Of a stretch of DNA of 14,946 nucleotides, positions 7,122-12,924 are shown in pieces. The translations under genes were made by a program, and so were the position numbers. Under the pieces are notes generated by a model. That model saw only the letters and a list, made by a program, of their open reading frames with translations, made no database searches and had not been told where the DNA came from. Position 1 is the stretch's first letter, and each line of letters opens with the position of its first letter. The stretch is from Erysipelothrix sp. UBA3383. GTDB taxonomy: Bacteria > Bacillota_I > Bacilli_A > Erysipelotrichales > Erysipelotrichaceae. The stretch is from contig DEPV01000022.1 of the NCBI GenBank assembly GCA_002358955.1, positions 1-14,946 on the forward strand. The letters are read 5' to 3'.

Positions 7122-7467
7122 TGGGATCAAGGTAAATATCCTCACCAACACCACAGCAATTACCAATACGTGTCGTATTAGCGGCTTGTAAAAGTCCAGA
7201 TTGTTGTCCAACACCATCAAATACATCTTCACTTAAGGAAAATAATTCAATGAGATCCTCTTTGCTTGGATATGATGTATAGCTGTGTTCTTTACCATCA
7301 ACATTAATAATAAGTGCATAATCATCACTATCTGCTAATGTTTCTTTTTCAATATCGAAATCTAATACAGCAAGGCATTCATGAAACATTTCACGGTATG
7401 GATCTTTATTAATACCCAGAATAATAACTTCTAAAGCTTCTTTCTTTTCGAATAATTTAATCTTCAT
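7108..7467 (-). CDS. Unrecognised 119-residue protein, linked to cpoA-like gene
   Basis: I do not recognise this acidic cytoplasmic protein. It starts MKIKLFEKK, has an alpha/beta-like body, and ends with a Gly/Asn-rich stretch containing a vicinal cysteine pair, GNCCGVGEDIY (residues 102-112), besides Cys31. The CC-G motif could bind metal or be redox active, but that is speculation. Its start overlaps the glycosyltransferase end by 11 bases and its GGAGG ribosome site lies in the last codons of that gene, while its own end overlaps the lipoprotein gene by 14 bases. Such tight packing means the three proteins are made together, which argues that it is a real gene. Confidence 0.7.
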   Translation of the reverse strand: MKIKLFEKKEALEVIILGINKDPYREMFHECLAVLDFDIEKETLADSDDYALIINVDGKEHSYTSYPSKEDLIELFSLSEDVFDGVGQQSGLLQAANTTRIGNCCGVGEDIYLDPNEEN

Positions 7468-8470
7468 ACAGACCTCCTATAACTCTATTATAAACCTCTT
7501 TAAGTTCTTGTCCAATGGCTTCAATACTTCTTTCTTTCGCAACCTGGTAACCACCTTCAATGGTTTTCTCAGTCTTACCACTTAGTACGCCTTCAATCAG
7601 ATCAACAAACTCATCATTGTCATGACCCTTATAACAGTTTACTTTGTCAATGAGCCACGGATCATAAACACCAATATCACGCAAGATAACCTGACAATTG
7701 GAAGCCAGTGCCTCAAGTACTACGATCCCTTCAGTTTCTTCATAAGATGGAAAGAAGAATATATCAGCACTTGAAAAAGCACCTTCTATAATATCCCCAT
7801 CAATATACCCTGGTAAAATAACGTTCTCAGGTTTATTCTTAATTGCTTCACGAATCGTTTGTGTTACGGATGCTAGTGGTGTGTGTCCAAACCAGATAAA
7901 CTTCACATCGGGCATCCCTTTAGCAATCTCTATGAAATCATGCAATCCTTTACGTTCAAAATACAGTCCTACTGAAATTACAACTTGCTCATTTTCTTGA
8001 ATCTTAAAGTACTTTTTAAACTTCGCTACTTTATCCTCATTGTATTCAAATCGTGTTAAATCAATACCATTTGAAATGGCTTGAATGGGACGGTTAATAC
8101 CATACCCTTCCAATATTTTCTTTGAATAAGGTGTTGGAGTTAGAATGTAATCTCCTAATTTATAACTGGATACAATCCATTTTTTAAACAGTGGTGAAAT
8201 TAAGTTAGAAAATACAAACGAGTTTCTAAAGTCTTCTTCCGTAGAGTGTGCATGATAAACTACCGGTTTGTTATTACGGTGTGCCTTACGTGCCATATTA
8301 CGTGCTGCGGGTTCAAACGTATTCACATGGACTAAATCATAATCATCTTTAGGATCCAGTGTATACTCAACCCCAGCGTGTTTTAAAGCTTCAATTTGGT
8401 GTTTCATAGCGCGTCCAATACCAGACTTGCGCATCATTTTTTCATTTTTTTGGAATAATAGAATTTTCAT
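7457..8470 (-). CDS. cpoA: CpoA-like glycolipid glycosyltransferase (GT4)
   Basis: The 337-residue GT-B enzyme resembles streptococcal CpoA, which adds the second sugar to monoglucosyl-diacylglycerol at the membrane, making diglycosyl-diacylglycerol for bilayer balance and lipoteichoic acid anchoring. Seen: KSGIGRAMKHQ (15-25), DDYDLVHVN (42-50), HAHSTEEDFRNSF (73-85), the acceptor/donor hinge AISNGIDL, and the GT4 EX7E motif (Glu245 and Glu253 in EETEGIVVLE). In streptococci cpoA is followed by the monoglucosyltransferase gene; here it is followed by two unrecognised genes. The ATG at 8470 has GAGGGG as ribosome site. Sugar specificity (Gal or Glc) cannot be read. Confidence 0.8.
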   Translation of the reverse strand: MKILLFQKNEKMMRKSGIGRAMKHQIEALKHAGVEYTLDPKDDYDLVHVNTFEPAARNMARKAHRNNKPVVYHAHSTEEDFRNSFVFSNLISPLFKKWIVSSYKLGDYILTPTPYSKKILEGYGINRPIQAISNGIDLTRFEYNEDKVAKFKKYFKIQENEQVVISVGLYFERKGLHDFIEIAKGMPDVKFIWFGHTPLASVTQTIREAIKNKPENVILPGYIDGDIIEGAFSSADIFFFPSYEETEGIVVLEALASNCQVILRDIGVYDPWLIDKVNCYKGHDNDEFVDLIEGVLSGKTEKTIEGGYQVAKERSIEAIGQELKEVYNRVIGGLYED

Positions 8471-8497
8471 TAATAAGACCCCTCATTTCTACACTTT

Positions 8498-8503
8498 ATT
8501 ATA
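8498..8503 (-). promoter_or_regulatory. -10 of the cpoA-like operon
   Basis: A perfect TATAAT on the minus strand; the -35 region (TTTATT or nearby) is poor. Expected start near 8491, leader about 21 nt. It lies back to back with the niaR promoter, 13 bases apart. Confidence 0.55.
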
Positions 8504-8513
8504 CACGAATATC

Positions 8514-8522
8514 TGTTACAAT
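8514..8522 (+). promoter_or_regulatory. Extended -10 promoter of niaR
   Basis: TGTTACAAT is an extended -10. The expected start near 8529 places AAGGAGG at the very 5' end of the transcript, about 13 nt before the ATG at 8542. No copy of the TGTC-GACA operator found upstream of niaX occurs here, so niaR does not appear to control itself through that site. Confidence 0.55.
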
Positions 8523-8541
8523 AAATGAAAGGAGGATGAAT

Positions 8542-9039
8542 ATGGATAAAACACAAAGGCACACATACATCATCAACGCTTTAAAAACAGAATCCCATCC
8601 CATCAGTGCAACACAACTTGCAAAACAAACTCAAGTCTCACGACAACTTATTGTAGGTGATATTGCTCTACTGCGTGCACAAGGATATAACATTCAAGCA
8701 AGTCATAAAGGCTATGTACTAGATCCTCAAGTTCACAAGTACACTAAGGTCATTGTACTCAATCACACACCTTCAGAAACAGAACTTGAGTTACAAACTT
8801 TAGTAGAGAATCACTGTGCTATCTTGGATGTTAGCATTCAACACCCAACCTATGGGGAAATATCAGGTTCTTTAAACATTGAAACTTTAGAAGATGTGAA
8901 GCATTTTACACAAGCAGACCATCCATTACTCTCATTGTTAACAGATGGCATTCATTCTCATACCATTGCTTATGATGATGAAAAAGACTTAGAGTCAGCA
9001 CTGCAGGCATTACAAAAACTCAATTTTTTATATGAATAA
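8542..9039 (+). CDS. niaR: Niacin-responsive transcriptional repressor NiaR
   Basis: NiaR (YrxA) represses NAD synthesis or niacin uptake genes when nicotinic acid is plentiful. Seen: an N-terminal winged helix (about residues 6-55, SATQLAKQTQVSRQLIVGDI as recognition region) and a C-terminal 3H domain named for its three conserved histidines, here candidates His75 (NHTPSE), His101 (HPTYGE) and His138/His140 (GIHSHT). These likely bind a metal near the ligand. Length 165 is usual. An ATG at 8536 directly abuts AAAGGAGG; the ATG at 8542, six bases from it, is better spaced. The downstream niaX gene has its own promoter with two matching operators, supporting the assignment. Confidence 0.9.
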   Translation: MDKTQRHTYIINALKTESHPISATQLAKQTQVSRQLIVGDIALLRAQGYNIQASHKGYVLDPQVHKYTKVIVLNHTPSETELELQTLVENHCAILDVSIQHPTYGEISGSLNIETLEDVKHFTQADHPLLSLLTDGIHSHTIAYDDEKDLESALQALQKLNFLYE

Positions 9040-9042
9040 TTC

Positions 9043-9064
9043 AGTGGGTGTCTTGACACCCACT
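9043..9064 (+). promoter_or_regulatory. NiaR operator 1, overlapping the niaX -35
   Basis: A perfect inverted repeat: AGTGGGTGTC, centre TT, then GACACCCACT. It begins four bases after the niaR stop and contains the TTGACA -35 (9053-9058). Shares the TGTC/GACA core with operator 2. No U-tract follows, so it is not a terminator. Confidence 0.85.
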
Positions 9065-9082
9065 TTGCTATGGGGTTATAAT
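9053..9082 (+). promoter_or_regulatory. Strong niaX promoter
   Basis: Consensus -35 TTGACA (9053-9058) and consensus -10 TATAAT (9077-9082) with an 18-nt spacer, the only promoter in the window with both boxes perfect. Expected start near 9089. Confidence 0.88.
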
Positions 9083-9089
9083 ATCACAA

Positions 9090-9101
9090 GTGTCATGACA
9101 C
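9090..9101 (+). promoter_or_regulatory. NiaR operator 2, over the niaX transcription start
   Basis: Perfect palindrome GTGTCATGACAC, flanked by CC on the right as in operator 1. Its centre is about 42 bases (four helical turns) from the centre of operator 1, so both sites lie on the same DNA face and bracket the promoter. Confidence 0.83.
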
Positions 9102-9115
9102 CCAAGGAGAAACCC

Positions 9116-9628
9116 ATGAATACAAGTAAAAAATTAGTTCAAACATCACTGCTTATTGCACTTGGAGTAATCATCCCCATGATGATGCCTAAAATCGATA
9201 CCGGTGTTGCCTCATATACCTTAGGGAGCCATGTTCCTGTTATGGTAGCTATGTTTATCAGCCCTACTGTAACCATTCTAGTAGCTATAGGGGGTGCAAT
9301 CAGCTACCTACTAACATCAACTTACATTGTATCGCTACGCGCTTTATCACACATCGTATTTGCAGTGATTGGATCCTTAATGATTCAAAAGAATAGAGAT
9401 ATCATCAAAACACAAAAAGATGAATTTAAATTCAATGCATTCATTGGTTTGATTCATGTCGTCATGGAAAGCTTGGTTGTAGCCATTATTTTATCCACTC
9501 AAGGTACAAATCCTAAAGAACTATTTCTTTTAGTATTTGTAGCAATTGGCCTTGGAGGCTTTGTCCATTCCTTTGCTGACTTCTTCATCACTTCAAAAAT
9601 TGTAAAATCCTTAAAATTATTAAAATAA
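9116..9628 (+). CDS. niaX: Niacin ECF transporter substrate-binding component NiaX
   Basis: A 170-residue integral membrane protein, the S component that would bind nicotinic acid and work with the shared EcfA-EcfA'-EcfT energising module, which is not encoded here. It shows about five to six hydrophobic segments, starting TSLLIALGVIIPMMMP and including VPVMVAMFISPTVTILVAIGGAISYLLTS. Placement right after niaR under two palindromic operators is the main reason to choose niacin rather than another vitamin. A longer frame opens upstream at 9032 but would run through the promoter and operators; AAGGAG at 9104-9109 fixes the ATG at 9116. A niaR-niaX pairing is known in Bacillota. Confidence 0.82.
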   Translation: MNTSKKLVQTSLLIALGVIIPMMMPKIDTGVASYTLGSHVPVMVAMFISPTVTILVAIGGAISYLLTSTYIVSLRALSHIVFAVIGSLMIQKNRDIIKTQKDEFKFNAFIGLIHVVMESLVVAIILSTQGTNPKELFLLVFVAIGLGGFVHSFADFFITSKIVKSLKLLK

Positions 9629-9638
9629 TCGATAAATG

Positions 9639-9647
9639 TGGTACACT
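9639..9647 (+). promoter_or_regulatory. Extended -10 promoter of the YusI-like/yaaA pair
   Basis: TGGTACACT, 11 bases after the niaX stop, with no clear -35. Expected start near 9654, leader about 17 nt. Read-through from niaX is also possible, as no terminator separates them. Confidence 0.45.
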
Positions 9648-9670
9648 ATTACTACATTAGGAGGATTTTA

Positions 9671-10024
9671 ATGAAACCATTATTTATTCAATATGAAAGA
9701 TGTACTACCTGTAAAAGGGCTGTTAAATTTCTAAAAGAAAACAACATCGAATATACCGATCGTGATATCATGAATGATAATCCAACAGTCGAAGAACTGA
9801 CACTGTGGATTAAAGAATCTGGATTACCAATCAAACGTTTCTTTAATACTTCAGGTATTGTTTACCGCGAAATGAATCTTAAAGATAAACTGAAAGATAT
9901 GTCTGAAGCAGAAATGATTGAATTGTTAGCTTCAACAGGTAAACTCATCAGACGTCCATTAATGATTTCTGATAAGGGTATCTTTGTTGGGTATCACCAA
10001 GAAATGTACGAGACATTGCTCTAA
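9671..10024 (+). CDS. ArsC/Spx-fold protein of the YusI type
   Basis: The 117-residue thioredoxin-fold protein has CTTC (Cys12, Cys15) at the start of helix 1, then SGLPIKRFFNTSG (about 57-69), YREMNLKDKL and the end KLIRRPLMISDKG. The FFNTSG and REMNLK motifs match the YusI/YffB-like 'arsenate reductase family' rather than Spx proper, which binds RNA polymerase. Real arsenate reduction is unproven for this branch; a thiol-based reductase or stress role is likely. Because of AGGAGG at 9660-9665, the ATG at 9671 is preferred over an upstream in-frame GTG at 9638. It overlaps yaaA by one base. Confidence 0.85.
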   Translation: MKPLFIQYERCTTCKRAVKFLKENNIEYTDRDIMNDNPTVEELTLWIKESGLPIKRFFNTSGIVYREMNLKDKLKDMSEAEMIELLASTGKLIRRPLMISDKGIFVGYHQEMYETLL

Positions 10025-10725
10025 TGTTAGTGCTTGTTTCGCCAACAAAAACTCAAAAAGCATATCCGGGAGAGTCGTTAAACGACTCTTCTTTTGTTGC
10101 GCAGAAGGATACCATTTTAAAAACATTACAATCTTACTCTTATGATGAACTAAAAACTAACATGAAGATTAGTGATGCAATTACTAAAAATCTTCATGAG
10201 AATCTACAGGATTACAAAGAAGATAACCTCGCAGTGTACACTTACCAAGGTGCATCATTTAGACCTTTAGACCCTGCATCATGGGATGTAGAATACGCAC
10301 AGAATCATTTAGGAATTCTTTCAGCACTCTATGGTCTTGTTAAACCATTTCAAGCCATCGGCTTATACCGCCTGGACTTTATGGTTAAGTTTGATTATAA
10401 ATTAGTTGATATCTGGAAAGATCCGATCACGAATTATCTCAATAAAGAAAACAAGACCATTGTCAGTTTAGCATCCAAAGAATATGAATCGATGATCGAC
10501 TTTGATGCCTTAAAAACACCTTTCATCCGATTGCAATTCAAAGAATCTCAGGGCGATACTTATGTCATTAAAAGCACCTATGCAAAAACAGCACGTGGTA
10601 ATGCCGCTAATATCATTATCAAGAATAAAATTAGTGATATTGAATCTCTTAAAGCTTTATCATTTGATGACTATCAATACAATGAGCAAGAGTCTTCTGA
10701 ATACGAATACGTTTATACCCGTTAA
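10024..10725 (+). CDS. yaaA: Peroxide stress protein YaaA (DUF328/UPF0246)
   Basis: YaaA in E. coli lowers free iron and protects DNA and proteins during hydrogen peroxide stress; the fold binds DNA. This 233-residue protein matches along its whole length: MLVLVSPTKTQK at the start, MKISDAITKN, YQGASFRPLD, LGILSALYGLVKP, LYRLDFMVKF and the ending ARGNAANIIIKNKI. It begins in the overlap TAATG with the YusI-like gene and has almost no ribosome site, so it is probably translated by re-initiation. The pairing joins two proteins expected to deal with oxidative or thiol stress. Confidence 0.92.
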   Translation: MLVLVSPTKTQKAYPGESLNDSSFVAQKDTILKTLQSYSYDELKTNMKISDAITKNLHENLQDYKEDNLAVYTYQGASFRPLDPASWDVEYAQNHLGILSALYGLVKPFQAIGLYRLDFMVKFDYKLVDIWKDPITNYLNKENKTIVSLASKEYESMIDFDALKTPFIRLQFKESQGDTYVIKSTYAKTARGNAANIIIKNKISDIESLKALSFDDYQYNEQESSEYEYVYTR

Positions 10726-10765
10726 AAAAATACACCTTAGAGCTTATTCTAAGGTGTATTTTTTA
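10724..10765. terminator. Two-way terminator between yaaA and ridA
   Basis: A perfect 17-bp stem (10725-10741 with 10748-10764) around a 6-nt loop GCTTAT. Its outer pairs are A/T runs that give a U-tract in both directions. It overlaps both stop codons, yaaA ending at 10725 and ridA at 10763. Confidence 0.93.
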
Positions 10766-11146
10766 TAAATTACGTTTTAATATAAATTCGATTTCTACAT
10801 TTGCATTCAGTGGTAATCCTACCACTGCAATACAAGTACGTGCTGGAAATGCTTCTGTGAACTTAGATGCATAAACATCGTTCATCGCTTTAAAATCATC
10901 CATTGAAGTTAAATATACATTAACCTTAACAACATGATCATACCAAAGCCCCACTTCTTCCATAATATCTTCTAAGTGTTCAAAGCTTTTATGGGTTTGT
11001 GTTTCAATATCATAAACTTCTCCATTATAATCACTGCCGTTGTACCCTGTTTGACCTGCTAAAAATACGTAGTCTCCAGCATCAACCGCATGTGAGTATG
11101 GTCCTGATGATTTAACATGTTTTCCATTTACTATTTTACGTGCCAT
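10763..11146 (-). CDS. ridA: RidA family reactive enamine/imine deaminase
   Basis: RidA (YjgF) hydrolyses reactive 2-aminoacrylate and similar enamines released by PLP enzymes, so it protects those enzymes. It works as a trimer in the cytoplasm. The 127-residue protein has the marks of the true RidA class: SSGPYSHAV (13-21), the key arginine in PARTCIAV (Arg103, equivalent to E. coli Arg105), Cys105, and Glu120 in VEIEF. The ATG at 11146 has AGGGGG as ribosome site. It lies just below the rplA terminator with no obvious promoter of its own, so read-through from the ribosomal operon may feed it. Confidence 0.93.
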   Translation of the reverse strand: MARKIVNGKHVKSSGPYSHAVDAGDYVFLAGQTGYNGSDYNGEVYDIETQTHKSFEHLEDIMEEVGLWYDHVVKVNVYLTSMDDFKAMNDVYASKFTEAFPARTCIAVVGLPLNANVEIEFILKRNL

Positions 11147-11166
11147 TATAATACCCCCTAATATTT

Positions 11167-11194
11167 AAAAAAGACCGATTTGCATCGGTCTTTT
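11167..11194 (-). terminator. Terminator of the rplK-rplA operon
   Basis: On the minus strand AAAAGACCGAT pairs perfectly over 11 bp with ATCGGTCTTTT around a 4-nt loop, and the U-run extends to six. ridA begins 21 bases beyond it. Confidence 0.88.
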
Positions 11195-11205
11195 GAATGT
11201 TTAGA

Positions 11206-11889
11206 TTAGTCTAAGCTAACTTTGATTCCAGGTCCCATTGTTGATGAGATTACAAGGTTCTTGATATAAGCACCTTTTACTACTGCTGGACGCGCTTTTA
11301 CAATTGCATCGTGAACTGCAGCAAAGTTTTCAGCTAAATCTTCGTTTGAGAAAGATAATTTACCAATAATTGTATTGATGTTTGATTCTTTGTCAACACG
11401 GTATTCAACTTTACCTTTTTTGATTTCTTCAACAGCTTTAGCAACATCTGGTGTTACTGTACCTGTTTTAGGGTTAGGCATTAATCCTTTAGGTCCTAGA
11501 ACACGTCCTAGTTTTCCTAATTCACCCATCATGTCTGGTGTAGCAACGATAACATCGAAGTCAAACCATCCATTTGCTACGTCTTCTAGTAATTCTTTAC
11601 CACCAGCGTAGTCTGCACCAGCTGCTTTAGCTTCTTCAACTTTAGCACCTTGTGTTACAACTAAAACTTTTTGTGTACGTCCTGTACCTTTTGGTAAGAC
11701 CATAGCACCACGGATTTGTTGGTCCGCATGACGTGGGTCTACGTTTAAGTTGTATGAAACTTCAACTGTAGCGTCAAATTTAACAAAGCTTGTTTCTTTA
11801 ATTAAAGCAACTGCTTCTTCGATTGAATATGTTTTTGTACGGTCAACTAACGCGTTAACTTTTTTTGTATTTTTACCTAATTTAGCCAT
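11206..11889 (-). CDS. rplA: 50S ribosomal protein L1
   Basis: L1 forms the mobile stalk near the ribosomal E site and, in many bacteria, represses its own operon by binding the leader mRNA. The 226-residue protein has the usual opening MAKLGKNTKK, then DPRHADQQIRGAMVLPKGTG, GRVLGPKGLMPNPKTGTVTPDV and the C-terminal STMGPGIKV. An open frame runs further upstream, but GGAGG inside the end of rplK sets the ATG at 11889. Only four bases separate the rplK stop from this start. The rplJ-rplL genes that often follow are absent; a terminator and ridA come next. Confidence 0.97.
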   Translation of the reverse strand: MAKLGKNTKKVNALVDRTKTYSIEEAVALIKETSFVKFDATVEVSYNLNVDPRHADQQIRGAMVLPKGTGRTQKVLVVTQGAKVEEAKAAGADYAGGKELLEDVANGWFDFDVIVATPDMMGELGKLGRVLGPKGLMPNPKTGTVTPDVAKAVEEIKKGKVEYRVDKESNINTIIGKLSFSNEDLAENFAAVHDAIVKARPAVVKGAYIKNLVISSTMGPGIKVSLD

Positions 11890-11893
11890 CGTA

Positions 11894-12316
11894 TTAGTCC
11901 TCCATTCCTTCAATTGCAATACCCATATTACGAGCTGTACCAGCAACAATTTTCATTGCAGCCTCTACATCATTTGCATTTAGGTCTGGTAACTTATATT
12001 CTGCAATTTCTTTTAACTGATCAGCGCTAATTGTAGCAACTGTCTGTTTAGCAGGTGTAGCAGCACCTGATTTAATACCCGCAGCTTTTTTCAACATGAT
12101 TGAAGCTGGTGTAGTTTTTAATACGAAATCAAATGATTTATCATCATATACTGAGATTTCTACTGGTACAATATCCCCAGCACGTTCTTTACTTGCATCG
12201 TTAAACGCAGTACAGAATTGTGGCATGTTGATTCCAACTCCAGCTAATGCTGGTCCTGGTCTCGCGCCTCCGGCAGGGAATTGTAATTTAACAATTCTAG
12301 CAACTTTTTTACTCAC
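11894..12316 (-). CDS. rplK: 50S ribosomal protein L11, short proline-loop variant
   Basis: L11 sits at the GTPase centre of the ribosome with 23S helices 43/44, where thiopeptides act. The 140-residue protein keeps the C-terminal RNA-binding domain (KKAAGIKSGAATPAK, then a helix ending GTARNMGIAIEG). In the N-terminal domain the usual motif of the form NPxPPVGPALG is replaced by RPGPALAG (residues 19-26), about four residues shorter, so the double proline is missing. It starts with GTG at 12316, eight bases after AGGAGG; an in-frame extension upstream would run through the leader structure. It is not preceded by secE-nusG but has its own promoter and a probable L1-controlled leader. Confidence 0.95.
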   Translation of the reverse strand: MSKKVARIVKLQFPAGGARPGPALAGVGINMPQFCTAFNDASKERAGDIVPVEISVYDDKSFDFVLKTTPASIMLKKAAGIKSGAATPAKQTVATISADQLKEIAEYKLPDLNANDVEAAMKIVAGTARNMGIAIEGMED

Positions 12317-12348
12317 ACGACATTCCTCCTTATTTTGATTGTCCGTGA

Positions 12349-12380
12349 TGTGGTAATCGAAGGAGTTACCTTCTCCCACA
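12349..12380 (-). promoter_or_regulatory. Probable L1 autoregulatory site in the rplK leader
   Basis: On the minus strand TGTGG (5' arm) pairs with CCACA (3' arm); an internal loop of GAG opposite CGATTA follows, then AAGG pairs with CCTT around TAACT. The pattern GUGGGAG ... GAU(U)ACCAC resembles the L1-binding region of 23S rRNA (helices 76-78), and L1 is encoded in this operon. It ends 32 bases before the rplK start codon, so bound L1 could block translation. Structure is seen; binding is inferred. Confidence 0.75.
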
Positions 12381-12386
12381 TAACAA

Positions 12387-12403
12387 AAGCCCCTTTAGGG
12401 CTT
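12387..12403 (-). other. Hairpin at the 5' end of the rplK transcript
   Basis: AAGCCC pairs with GGGCTT around TAAAG and is followed by TTGTT. It starts at the predicted first transcribed base, which suggests a 5'-end stabilising hairpin; the short U-rich tail makes a weak attenuator possible but less likely so close to the start site. Confidence 0.5.
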
Positions 12404-12407
12404 GATA

Positions 12408-12437
12408 ATAATACCATAGAATAGAACACCTCGTCAA
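12408..12437 (-). promoter_or_regulatory. Promoter of rplK-rplA
   Basis: -35 TTGACG (12432-12437), 18-nt spacer and -10 TATTAT (12408-12413) preceded by TGG, an extended -10. Expected start near 12402, leader about 86 nt, the longest in the window. Confidence 0.8.
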
Positions 12438-12515
12438 GTATGACGATTTTTGTTGGACTTTTTCAATCAGGCCATCATAATGCTGATATACAAAGACAAT
12501 GATCTTACGAAATCC

Positions 12516-12884
12516 CTATTCTGATAGCCATGAGAAAGCATTGTAAGATTTGTTACTTTCTTCATCTAATACTTCTTCTTCCTTTAAAAAACCTAAGTTA
12601 AGAAGCATTGTAGATAGTTCTTCTTCACTAACCTCTTGATACATCAACAGCTCATCATAGCGAGTTTGAAGATGTTTCACAAGGTCGTTAAAATGTTGTG
12701 AATCACCGTGGTGTCCACCAATGATATAGCCATCCATGATATAGGCATAGGCTGCAACTTGCTCATCAACAAAAGCACCGTAAACATTTAAGTGCGGTAA
12801 GATTTCAGTATATTCTTCCTTCAGATTATCAGGGGTAATCGATAAGACTGCTGGTAATTGTTCGATATTAATTAATTGGATCAT
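12516..12884 (-). CDS. Unrecognised 122-residue acidic protein
   Basis: I do not recognise this protein. It is strongly acidic and has an alternation of strands and helices (VYGAFVDEQVAAYAYIMDGYIIGG, then a helix HFNDLVKHLQTRYDELL, then STMLLNLGFLKEEE) that loosely recalls the C-terminal half of a GNAT acetyltransferase fold, with the final 'LGF' turn. No acetyl-CoA pyrophosphate loop (Q/RxxGxG/A) is visible, so activity is doubtful. The ATG at 12884 has a near-perfect AGGAGG site. It is transcribed alone from 12907-12915, and no clear terminator follows before the rplK promoter region. Confidence 0.75.
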   Translation of the reverse strand: MIQLINIEQLPAVLSITPDNLKEEYTEILPHLNVYGAFVDEQVAAYAYIMDGYIIGGHHGDSQHFNDLVKHLQTRYDELLMYQEVSEEELSTMLLNLGFLKEEEVLDEESNKSYNAFSWLSE

Positions 12885-12906
12885 ATGAACCTCCTAAACT
12901 ACATTC

Positions 12907-12915
12907 ATTATAACA
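12907..12915 (-). promoter_or_regulatory. Extended -10 promoter of the 122-residue protein gene
   Basis: Minus-strand TGTTATAAT, a perfect extended -10, just downstream of the ABC operon terminator. No -35 is visible. Expected leader about 16 nt. Confidence 0.6.
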
Positions 12916-12924
12916 GTTAGTACT

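Noticed and set aside
9043..9064. Reading operator 1 as a terminator of niaR
   Set aside because: The two-base centre leaves too tight a loop, no U-tract follows, and the sequence shares its core with a second palindrome.
9671..10024. Calling the CxxC protein Spx
   Set aside because: The FFNTSG and YREMNLK motifs and the C-terminus match the YusI-like branch; the fold alone does not make it the RNA polymerase-binding Spx.
11375..11611. Plus-strand open frame of 78 codons antisense to rplA
   Set aside because: It is a shadow of a strongly conserved ribosomal gene, with no ribosome site or recognisable domain. The same holds for the other antisense frames inside rmuC, alr, yitT, rplK and the ABC gene.
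12516..12884. Calling the 122-residue protein a GNAT acetyltransferase
   Set aside because: The resemblance is only in general strand and helix order; the acetyl-CoA binding loop is not visible.
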